From Paracoccaceae bacterium (GTDB lineage: Bacteria > Pseudomonadota > Alphaproteobacteria > Rhodobacterales > Rhodobacteraceae), in NCBI GenBank assembly GCA_002401045.1, contig NVSA01000024.1, positions 7,396 to 15,278 on the forward strand: a stretch of DNA of 7,883 nt. The letters are read 5' to 3'. Positions 1 through 5,743 of this stretch are shown here, piece by piece. The notes below the pieces were generated by a model. That model was not told the DNA's origin. It made no database searches and worked only from the letters and a program-made list of their open reading frames with translations. Position numbers and translations under genes: made by a program. The stretch's first letter is position 1, and each line of letters opens with the position of its first letter.

Positions 1-324
1 CGCTAATGCTTCAGAAGCATCACGGTAAACTTGAAAAACTTCATCCATACGCGTCAGTTTGAATACTTTTTCCACGGTAGGTGTCAGCCCTGCAATCTCT
101 AGCTTTCGCTCAATGCCCATGTATTTCATGACACTGACCAAAGCACCTAATCCTGAACTGTCCATAAAATCGACGGACGACATATCCAACAAGATATGAT
201 TGGCACCATTATCAACAACACTTCTAATAGATTCCTTAAACTGAATTGCTTTTGCAGCATCCAAACGATTATCATTCATAACGACATGTGTAATGTCACC
301 GATTTGGCTTGTTTCAAATTCCAT
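1..324 (-). CDS. STAS-domain anti-sigma-factor antagonist (RsbV/SpoIIAA-like), partial at left edge
   Basis: I translated this by hand from the ATG at 324; it stays open for all 108 codons to base 1, so the 3' end is missing. STAS domains of this type are about 100-115 residues, so only a few residues are probably lost. An N-terminal NRLDA (residues 19-23) and the central VDFMDSSGLGALVS block (51-64) are the hallmarks of SpoIIAA/RsbV antagonists. By alignment with SpoIIAA Ser58, Ser56 is the predicted phosphorylation site. Known family role: the unphosphorylated protein binds an RsbW/SpoIIAB-type kinase in the cytoplasm and frees a sigma factor or other partner. An AAGGA Shine-Dalgarno at 334-338 sits 9 bases upstream of the ATG. 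The gene lies 19 bases after the acyltransferase gene on the same strand, so cotranscription is likely. No kinase is visible; it may lie off the left edge. Family call is firm; the pathway is unknown. Confidence 0.9.
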   Translation of the reverse strand, partial: MEFETSQIGDITHVVMNDNRLDAAKAIQFKESIRSVVDNGANHILLDMSSVDFMDSSGLGALVSVMKYMGIERKLEIAGLTPTVEKVFKLTRMDEVFQVYRDASEALA

Positions 325-343
325 TTTCAAAATTCCTTACTCA

Positions 344-1486
344 CTACGTTGAAAACCCTTTAAACTTTAGAAGTCTTGAAAAAACCCTAAGACTTGGAAA
401 ACGGCCAAGTCCAACAGACCAAGCAAGGGGTGTTTTTGAGAGAAAAATAACAAAAATTGTTGATAAAAATACGCCCCAAACTGTCTTTGCCAAAACAAAA
501 ACGATTGGCAACAACCGAAAATCCCATAGCATAATTTCTGCAATATCTAGAAAAATTGGATGTACTAAATATATCCCAAAACTGTAGGGAGCAGCAGAGG
601 AAAGCCAGCTCCATTTATTCACTCTGCGGCTAGACATACATAAGAAAAATAAAACAACTGGCATCAAAAAATCAGCCCAAAATGCGGGCGTATAACTATA
701 TTGCCAATTCGCAAATTCAATGACCCGAAAACTATAAATAATTTTCAGCAAATATAAAAAACCACCCACCAGGAAGATGAATGGAAACAATTCATTTAGC
801 ACCAACCAATTTTGGTGTTTACGGTACAAACCATAGGCCGAGGCCGCCACGCAAGCATACCCAACATAGGCCAAGACTTTAACAAGCCGCAAAACATACT
901 CAAAAGCTGGCACAATATCCTTATGCGCCCAAAGCCACAGATCACATTCCCGTTTCGTAAACAAACAGATCAGCACGACAACGCCCAACCAAGGATGCTT
1001 AATAACGCACAAACAAAGAGGGTAGAAAAGAATCAAACCAAACAAGGTTGGCAAAAAATGCATATGATATTGCACATCGCCTAAAACAAAATATCCAATC
1101 CAGCTTTGCGGCGTCAATAATTGATCTATTATCGCGGTCTCATACCCAAAATGAATGGCCTTTATCAGACGATAAAAAGCATAAAAAACAACCCAAAAAA
1201 CAAAGGGGCGCAATAACCGTTTAGCCTGTTCATATATCGTCGTCCAATAGCCTCGCGGGCGCATATCTAACGACATAAATAGCAAGAACAGCGAAATTAT
1301 CAAAAATAATTCTGTCCGTGCCAAATACATAATAGACCTAAAAAACACTGGCCCTGCACGCTCAAGCGCTGTAAAATCGGGGAAAGGTTGCCCTTTTATG
1401 TCTGCGGAGGCATGAAGCCCAACCATCGACACGCCTGCGATCAAACGCAAACCATCCAGCCATACTAAACGTTTTGAACCATCCAT
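344..1486 (-). CDS. Acyltransferase-3 family integral membrane protein
   Basis: The protein is about 380 residues and strongly hydrophobic, with many predicted membrane helices, as expected for the acyltransferase-3 (OafA/OafB/NodX-like) family. Counting from the ATG at 1486, the first segment has WLDGLR followed by a histidine exactly ten residues after the arginine (R14, H25). This is the family's R-X10-H catalytic motif. A late SFGIYLVHPIF segment is also typical of the family. Known members move acetyl or other acyl groups across the inner membrane onto surface sugars; the acceptor here cannot be read from the sequence. Start: an in-frame TTG at 1510 would add eight residues. Neither start has a good Shine-Dalgarno; I prefer the ATG because it places the motif at its usual distance from the N-terminus. 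The gene ends (TAG at 344-346) 19 bases before the STAS gene. It diverges from the OmpA/caspase pair. Confidence 0.88.
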   Translation of the reverse strand: MDGSKRLVWLDGLRLIAGVSMVGLHASADIKGQPFPDFTALERAGPVFFRSIMYLARTELFLIISLFLLFMSLDMRPRGYWTTIYEQAKRLLRPFVFWVVFYAFYRLIKAIHFGYETAIIDQLLTPQSWIGYFVLGDVQYHMHFLPTLFGLILFYPLCLCVIKHPWLGVVVLICLFTKRECDLWLWAHKDIVPAFEYVLRLVKVLAYVGYACVAASAYGLYRKHQNWLVLNELFPFIFLVGGFLYLLKIIYSFRVIEFANWQYSYTPAFWADFLMPVVLFFLCMSSRRVNKWSWLSSAAPYSFGIYLVHPIFLDIAEIMLWDFRLLPIVFVLAKTVWGVFLSTIFVIFLSKTPLAWSVGLGRFPSLRVFSRLLKFKGFST

Positions 1487-1632
1487 CTTTACACCATAAT
1501 TTCGCGTCAAGCTCGCTTTGACACAGAAACAATAGCAAATGGTTACCGGTACAATTTGAATGAATACAACGTCGCCTGCTTACCATTTGTTTACGAAATA
1601 GAATGATAACTAGGCAAAATATAGGAACTATC
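1487..1632. promoter_or_regulatory. Divergent intergenic region between acyltransferase and OmpA-like genes
   Basis: This region must hold promoters for both directions. On the plus strand there is an exact TTGACA at 1518-1523, but no good -10 hexamer at the usual 16-18 base distance; a TACAAT at 1550-1555 is too far (26 bases). An 8-bp inverted repeat pairs CAAATGGT at 1536-1543 with ACCATTTG at 1582-1589, and an 8-bp palindrome TACCGGTA lies at 1544-1551. These may be operator-like elements, but short repeats of this size can occur by chance in AT-rich DNA. I could not define a convincing minus-strand promoter by eye. Confidence 0.3.
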
Positions 1633-2304
1633 ATGTTTATGATTATCAAATATGCAGGGCTGATTTTGGCCGCGATCACAGCTTTTACAGGCTATATAAA
1701 CGCGCAAGTCCAGCTACCAATAGACGCCAGTAATTGTGCTATTCTAAACGCTCTAGCACCCGATAACACCACAAGCTGCGCACATCCACAGAACCTAGGC
1801 ACCCATCGCGGTTTGATCGTTACATTGAACGGCTCTGAAACGTCCACAGGGGATGTTAGCCCTCTAAGAATAGTAGCACCACAAATACTCGCACTCGTAA
1901 AATCAAAGCCCATAGTTAAAAACCATGCCGCAGCAAAGTCAGAATCAGGATACTTTATTCACTTTGCCTTTAATTCCAAAACACTCGAAAAAGAATATCG
2001 TGACCACTTGGACCGACTTTCTATTGTTTTGAAATCACCCGCTATGGTAAACAGCTGTATACGGATTACAGGCCATACCGATACCGTTGGATCAAATAGC
2101 TATAATGTAGTCTTGTCCCAACACCGTGCAAATGCCGTACAAATATACCTGTCAAAACAAGGCCAAATCACGCCAGAACGCATGACTTCCATCGCAGCAG
2201 GCGAAACGACGCCTCTTCCCGACAAACCAGGTGACAGCCCTTTTAATCGCCGTGTTGAGTTTTCATCCAAACCCTCTCTAGGCAACTGTATCTTGCAGAG
2301 ATAA
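1633..2304 (+). CDS. OmpA-family peptidoglycan-binding protein, exported
   Basis: From the ATG at 1633 the protein has 223 residues. I chose this start over the ATG at 1603 because AGGAA at 1623-1627 lies 5 bases before it and because it begins directly with a signal peptide (hydrophobic core about residues 4-20, likely cleavage after YINA-24). The middle part (25-100) has a DASNCAIL... segment and a second cysteine at C49. The C-terminal OmpA-like domain (about 105-213) is canonical: FIHFAFNS, TGHTDTVGSNSYN, LSQHRANAV and NRRVEF. D150 and R165 are spaced 15 apart, like the diaminopimelate-binding D271/R286 pair of Acinetobacter OmpA. There is no evident beta-barrel and no lipobox, so it is probably a soluble periplasmic or wall-associated protein. 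C142 and C219 could form a disulfide. Its TAA stop is followed at once by the ATG of the caspase-like gene, so the two are almost certainly one translational unit. Domain call firm; biological role unknown. Confidence 0.88.
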   Translation: MFMIIKYAGLILAAITAFTGYINAQVQLPIDASNCAILNALAPDNTTSCAHPQNLGTHRGLIVTLNGSETSTGDVSPLRIVAPQILALVKSKPIVKNHAAAKSESGYFIHFAFNSKTLEKEYRDHLDRLSIVLKSPAMVNSCIRITGHTDTVGSNSYNVVLSQHRANAVQIYLSKQGQITPERMTSIAAGETTPLPDKPGDSPFNRRVEFSSKPSLGNCILQR

Positions 2305-3165
2305 ATGCCACAAATAGCAAAAATCATTCTAATTGTTCTGCTATGTGCCGCTACATTTTCTGCGGCTCCAAATACAGATCAATACGCCCCGCAAAAGGTA
2401 GCGCTTGTCTTTGGGAATTCAGGATATGATTTTCTACCAAACCTGAAAAATGCTCAGAATGACGCGGTCGCAATGTCACGTGTCTTATCCGATAATGGAT
2501 ATACCGTTTTCCTTGTGCAAAATGGCACTGCAGAACAAACAAAAAATGCATTGCGTATCTTTAACGATGAAAGCAAAAATGCACAACATCTACTGTTTTA
2601 CTATGCAGGCCATTCAAACATTCAAAATGGCCAGCCCAATTTATTGCCCACTGACTATAACCCAAACCAACCTAGCACGGATCATTCCGCATTCACTTTA
2701 AGCAGCATTATAGCCCCCTACCAAAACCGATTATTATCAAAAGCGTTTATCATTGATGCATGTTTAGAATTCCAAGGAAACAGCAGCTCACTTATTATTC
2801 CCGCAGGCATGGGAATCGAAACTCTATATAGTTTTTCGACGAGCGCAGGCCATGTTGCCTATGACGGGATTGGATCACATGGACTTTTTACAGGGGCTTT
2901 ATTAGATCAAATTATTATGGGAACCAATGATCTACAACTAACCTTACGCATAGTGCGCAAGTCCGTAATGAAGGCTTCAAACCTTGTGCAAATCCCCATC
3001 ACACTGTCCACACTTTCTGAACCCTTCAGCTTGAACAAATACTCTTCAACATCGTTGCAAGGCCTCAACAACGATACCATCCATAGATCACTCAGCTCTT
3101 CTGGCTACGCCGATCGCCCGTTATTAGGGACATTATCACTTGGGATTGATGTCAACACTCGTTGA
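2305..3165 (+). CDS. Caspase-like protease (peptidase C14 family), exported
   Basis: The protein is 286 residues. A signal peptide is evident (basic residue K6, hydrophobic stretch 7-17, likely cleavage near FSA-20). The C14/p20 domain spans about 31-245: KVALVFGNSGYDFLPNLKNAQNDA (31-54) is the usual first strand and helix, YYAGHSN (99-105) carries the catalytic histidine H103, and FIIDACLEF (148-156) carries the catalytic cysteine C153 with the upstream acidic residue D151. The later SFSTSAGHVAYDG and GLFTGALLDQII blocks also fit the family, so the domain looks intact and active. Most bacterial relatives have DACR; here the residue after the cysteine is leucine. Known role: cysteine proteases, in many family members cleaving after basic residues; the substrate here is unknown. 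The ATG follows the OmpA stop directly, with only a weak AGAG upstream, which points to translational coupling. The C-terminal 40 residues are not recognised. Export to the periplasm is inferred from the signal peptide. Confidence 0.87.
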   Translation: MPQIAKIILIVLLCAATFSAAPNTDQYAPQKVALVFGNSGYDFLPNLKNAQNDAVAMSRVLSDNGYTVFLVQNGTAEQTKNALRIFNDESKNAQHLLFYYAGHSNIQNGQPNLLPTDYNPNQPSTDHSAFTLSSIIAPYQNRLLSKAFIIDACLEFQGNSSSLIIPAGMGIETLYSFSTSAGHVAYDGIGSHGLFTGALLDQIIMGTNDLQLTLRIVRKSVMKASNLVQIPITLSTLSEPFSLNKYSSTSLQGLNNDTIHRSLSSSGYADRPLLGTLSLGIDVNTR

Positions 3166-3248
3166 AGTTAATCAAAAAAACCACAAAAAATATAATATTA
3201 CAGGCCTCATTCTAGTTTTTCACCCACTCAATCCCCCGTAAATAGAAA

Positions 3249-3281
3249 AAAACACCCTAGATATACTAAATATAGTGTTTT
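3249..3281. repeat. Imperfect inverted repeat in AT-rich spacer
   Basis: AAAACAC at 3249-3255 pairs with GTGTTTT at 3275-3281 around a 19-base AT-rich centre that itself contains a short ATAT/ATAT pairing. It lies 84 bases after the caspase-like stop. It could be a weak terminator for the cassette or part of the HU control region, but the stem is A/T-rich and I cannot decide. Confidence 0.35.
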
Positions 3282-3309
3282 ATCCCCTTATTTTGTGCGT
3301 CTTTTGTTG

Positions 3310-3334
3310 AATAACCCTACAAAATAGGGTTATT
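3310..3334. promoter_or_regulatory. Perfect 10-bp inverted repeat upstream of HU gene (operator or leader hairpin)
   Basis: AATAACCCTA at 3310-3319 is exactly complementary to TAGGGTTATT at 3325-3334, with a 5-base loop CAAAA. The element ends 48 bases before the HU start codon. A TTGAAT at 3307-3312 and a poor TATTTG at 3331-3336 could be a weak promoter straddling it (18-base spacer), which would make it an operator. As RNA it would form a hairpin in the HU leader. It has no extended T-tract after the stem on the plus strand, so a rho-independent terminator is less likely. The repeat is certain; its role is open. Confidence 0.6.
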
Positions 3335-3382
3335 TGGGCACAGGCTTCAAGATCGAAGCATTTGATTTAACAGGAGCAGTAC

Positions 3383-3673
3383 ATGTCACAAAAACCAATG
3401 ACAAAAACCCAACTCGTTGCAGCAATCGCAGAAGACTTGGGCACTGACAAGAAATCAGTAGACACATTTCTTGTGTCACTAACATCTGTCATCACTAAAG
3501 AAGTTGCCGCAGGCGGCGGTGCAACTCTTCCAGGACTTGCGAAATTCGTATGTCGTGCACGCCCAGAGCGTATGGTACGCAACCCAGCAACAGGCGAGCA
3601 ATTCCAAAAGCCTGCTGACCGTGTTGCTAAAGCGACTATTTTGAAAGCTCTTAAAGACGTTGTTAACGCCTAA
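3383..3673 (+). CDS. HU-family nucleoid DNA-binding protein
   Basis: The protein is 96 residues, close to the usual 90-100. The N-terminal MTKTQLVAAIAEDLGTDKK helices (from M6) and the VDTFLVSLTSVITKEVAAGGGATLPGLAKF core match HU/IHF proteins. The DNA-binding arm carries RNPATGE (66-72), with the intercalating proline at P68. The tail (KPADRVAKATILKALKDVV) is of the type ending in an alanine- and lysine-rich helix rather than the FKAGK-type end of E. coli HU. Role: a dimeric architectural protein that bends and compacts DNA in the nucleoid. AGGAG at 3372-3376 is 6 bases before the ATG, a strong ribosome binding site in line with high expression. The gene stands alone, preceded by a region with two inverted repeats and followed by a good terminator. 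I cannot assign it to a specific paralogue such as hupB. Confidence 0.93.
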   Translation: MSQKPMTKTQLVAAIAEDLGTDKKSVDTFLVSLTSVITKEVAAGGGATLPGLAKFVCRARPERMVRNPATGEQFQKPADRVAKATILKALKDVVNA

Positions 3674-3694
3674 ATCTTTTAAAAATCAAATTCC

Positions 3695-3722
3695 AAAGGG
3701 TCGCTTGATGCGGCCCTTTTTT
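3695..3722 (+). terminator. Rho-independent terminator of the HU gene
   Basis: The 10-bp stem AAAGGGTCGC / GCGGCCCTTT (one T-G wobble) closes a TTGAT loop and runs into a T6 tract, 21 bases after the HU stop. The T-tract overlaps the TAA stop codon of convergent aroC at 3721-3723. Read on the minus strand the same stem has only a short T3 run after it, so it may also weakly stop aroC transcripts. Confidence 0.88.
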
Positions 3723-4821
3723 ATCCGATCTGGCCTTGGTTTTCACCGATCATACCACGGTGCAACAACAAATGATCCAGAATGACACAGGCCATCATAG
3801 CCTCGCCCACAGGAACCGCCCGAATACCCACGCAAGGATCATGACGGCCCTTGGTAATAATTTCAGCATCTTGCCCTGATTTGGTAATCGTCTTGCGTGT
3901 TTTTAAAATTGACGACGTTGGCTTTACTGCGAAACGGCTGATCACATCTTGCCCCGTAGAAATACCGCCCAAAATACCACCCGCATGATTAGATGAAAAC
4001 ACAGGGCCATTAGCCCCCATTGATATCTCATCAGCATTATCTTCGCCTGTCAGTTCAGCCGCGCCCATACCCGCGCCGATTTCAACAGCCTTCACCGCAT
4101 TAATCGACATCATCGCCGTTGCAATATCTGTATCTAGCTTAGCATAAATCGGCGCGCCCAAACCTGCGGGAACACCGCGCGCAATCACCTCAACAACCGC
4201 GCCAACACTGTTACCTGATTTGCGTAACCGATCCAAATTTCCAGCCCAGCGTACCGCCGCACCCGCATCAGGTGTCCAGAAAGGATTTTGCTCAATTTGC
4301 GCATAATCATAGGCCGCCGCATCCGCTTTATCCGCGCCCATCTGAACCATATACCCCAGAATTTCAATCGAGGGTGCCAAAGCCGCAATTGCCGCCCGTG
4401 CCACACCACCAGCGGCCACGCGCGCCGCAGTTTCACGTGCAGAAGATCGTCCACCACCACGGTAATCCCGAATACCGTATTTTTGCCAATAGGTAATATC
4501 CGCATGACCGGGACGAAATTTTTCCATGATTTCAGAATAATCTTTTGACCGCTGGTCCGTATTACGGATCATCAACTGAATGGGCGTACCTGTGGTTTTG
4601 CCTTCAAATACACCCGACAAGATCTCAACCTGATCGGCCTCTTGGCGTTGCGTCGTATATTTGTTTTGGCCGGGTTTGCGCTTATCTAGCCAAACCTGCA
4701 GCATCTCGGCGTTCAGCGAAATGTTAGGCGGACAGCCGTCCACAGTTGCACCCAACGCAGGCCCGTGGCTTTCGCCCCAAGTCGTAACCCTAAAAATATG
4801 ACCAAATGTATTATACGACAT
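3721..4821 (-). CDS. aroC: Chorismate synthase
   Basis: The 366-residue protein is of the usual family length. It catalyses the last shared step of the shikimate pathway, the anti-1,4-elimination of phosphate from 5-enolpyruvylshikimate-3-phosphate to give chorismate, using reduced FMN in the cytoplasm. All signatures are present: GESHGPALGATVDGCP (16-31, with H19), RPGHADITY (103-111, with the second active-site histidine H106), RGGGRSSARETAARVAAG (121-138) and GRHDPCVGIRAVPVGEAM (325-342). The start is well supported by AAGGAG at 4828-4833, 6 bases upstream. A weak candidate promoter is TTGCGC (4868-4863) and TAAGAC (4845-4840) with a 17-base spacer. The gene stands alone between the end of the bc1 operon, upstream on the same strand but separated by a terminator, and the convergent HU gene. 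No anomalies seen. Confidence 0.98.
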   Translation of the reverse strand: MSYNTFGHIFRVTTWGESHGPALGATVDGCPPNISLNAEMLQVWLDKRKPGQNKYTTQRQEADQVEILSGVFEGKTTGTPIQLMIRNTDQRSKDYSEIMEKFRPGHADITYWQKYGIRDYRGGGRSSARETAARVAAGGVARAAIAALAPSIEILGYMVQMGADKADAAAYDYAQIEQNPFWTPDAGAAVRWAGNLDRLRKSGNSVGAVVEVIARGVPAGLGAPIYAKLDTDIATAMMSINAVKAVEIGAGMGAAELTGEDNADEISMGANGPVFSSNHAGGILGGISTGQDVISRFAVKPTSSILKTRKTITKSGQDAEIITKGRHDPCVGIRAVPVGEAMMACVILDHLLLHRGMIGENQGQIG

Positions 4822-4893
4822 GACAGTCTCCTTAGTCCTGTCTTAACCCACTGCACGATTTTGCGCAAAGTGAATAAGACACACACTGAAACG

Positions 4894-4920
4894 AAAAAAG
4901 GCGGGTACCAGACCCGCCTT
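4894..4920 (-). terminator. Rho-independent terminator of the petABC operon
   Basis: Read on the minus strand, a perfect 9-bp GC-rich stem (AAGGCGGGT / ACCCGCCTT) with a 5-base loop occupies 4920-4898, and the T6 tract lies at 4899-4894, its first two bases within the stem. It starts 20 bases after the petC stop and separates the bc1 operon from aroC, which therefore needs its own promoter. Confidence 0.93.
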
Positions 4921-4940
4921 CATTAAAACTTTGATACGTC

Positions 4941-5726
4941 TTAGTCTTTGCGTTTAATCGGCGCCCAGATTTTTTTGTTGGTAAAATACAACAGAACCGC
5001 AAACACACCCAAGAACAACACGCTCAACAATCCGACTCGCTTACGCGCCATCAATTTTGGCTCAGCGGTCCACATCAAGAAAGCAGCCACATCTTGCGCC
5101 ATGTGGCGCATATCATTTTTGTGACCATCGTCAAACTCGACCTGTTCGTCTTCCAACGGCGGTGCCATTGCAATCCAACCACCAGGAAACGCCGTATTTT
5201 CATAAAACGTCGTGCCAGCTTGCTCTTTTTCTTCACCAGTATACCCCAGCAAAATTGACGCAATATGTTCAGGACCACCCATGCCTTTAAACATCTGGTT
5301 GATACCCAAACCATACGGGCCACTAAAACCAGCACGTGCTTTCGCCATCAAGGACAAATCAGGGGCATTTTCCAGAGAAGAGCCAGGGAATTTATCAGAT
5401 GGTTTCGCAGGAACATCTTCGTCTTTGTCCGCATCATACACGTCATAATTAGCGGCGTAGGCTTTCACCTGATCTGCGGGCAATCCTGGCCCACCTGCAT
5501 CACCCAACGTGCGGAACGCAACTTGGCGCAGACCGTGACAGGCAGAACAGACTTCAGTGTAGATTTTCAAACCACGTTGTAACTGGTTTTGATCGAACTT
5601 GCCAAACGGGCCTTCAAACGAAAACGCAAAGTTTTCGATATGCTTGTCACCAGAAGCCATCGTTCCTGTTGCACCAAAGCTCAACGCCAGAGCGGTGAAA
5701 GCGGTTATGATTGTTTTCTTCATCAT
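4941..5726 (-). CDS. petC: Cytochrome c1 subunit of the cytochrome bc1 complex
   Basis: This membrane-anchored c-type cytochrome takes electrons from the Rieske protein and passes them to a soluble cytochrome c in the periplasm. The 261-residue protein has a signal peptide (1 to about 24, ending TMA), the haem-binding CSACH (C60, C63, H64) in VCSACHGLRQVAFRTLGD, and the axial methionine M187 in IAMAPPL. One C-terminal membrane anchor (about 231-248) is followed by a basic cytoplasmic tail. The start is ambiguous: ATG codons at 5726 and 5723 are adjacent, and GGAAAG at 5730-5735 is 3 bases from the first and 6 from the second, so MKK at 5723 (260 residues) may be the real start. There are no cysteines besides the haem pair, so the extra disulfide known in R. 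capsulatus cytochrome c1 is absent. It is the last gene of the operon, 17 bases after petB. Confidence 0.96.
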   Translation of the reverse strand: MMKKTIITAFTALALSFGATGTMASGDKHIENFAFSFEGPFGKFDQNQLQRGLKIYTEVCSACHGLRQVAFRTLGDAGGPGLPADQVKAYAANYDVYDADKDEDVPAKPSDKFPGSSLENAPDLSLMAKARAGFSGPYGLGINQMFKGMGGPEHIASILLGYTGEEKEQAGTTFYENTAFPGGWIAMAPPLEDEQVEFDDGHKNDMRHMAQDVAAFLMWTAEPKLMARKRVGLLSVLFLGVFAVLLYFTNKKIWAPIKRKD

Positions 5727-5743
5727 TTTCTTTCCAATCGCTC

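Noticed and set aside
6..20. Near-perfect palindrome ATGCTTC-A-GAAGCAT at the left edge
   Set aside because: It lies inside the STAS reading frame, the one-base centre cannot form a normal hairpin loop, and the encoded residues (DASEA) explain the sequence.
309..587. 92-codon plus-strand open frame
   Set aside because: It lies opposite the acyltransferase gene, has no recognisable domain and no ribosome binding site; a shadow frame.
1362..1679. 105-codon minus-strand open frame across the divergent intergenic region
   Set aside because: It overlaps the acyltransferase start and the OmpA signal peptide in other frames and resembles no known protein.
2305..2364. Possible lipoprotein signal in the caspase-like protein (LLC at residues 12-14)
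   Set aside because: The residue before the cysteine is leucine, not alanine or glycine, and an ordinary signal peptidase I site follows near residue 20.
3185..3200. TATAAT at 3191-3196 as the HU promoter
   Set aside because: It has no acceptable -35 at 16-18 bases and would give a leader of nearly 180 bases; in such AT-rich DNA a chance match is likely.
4860..4869. 10-bp palindrome TTTGCGCAAA upstream of aroC
   Set aside because: A single short palindrome with no second copy in the region; it overlaps only a weak promoter candidate.
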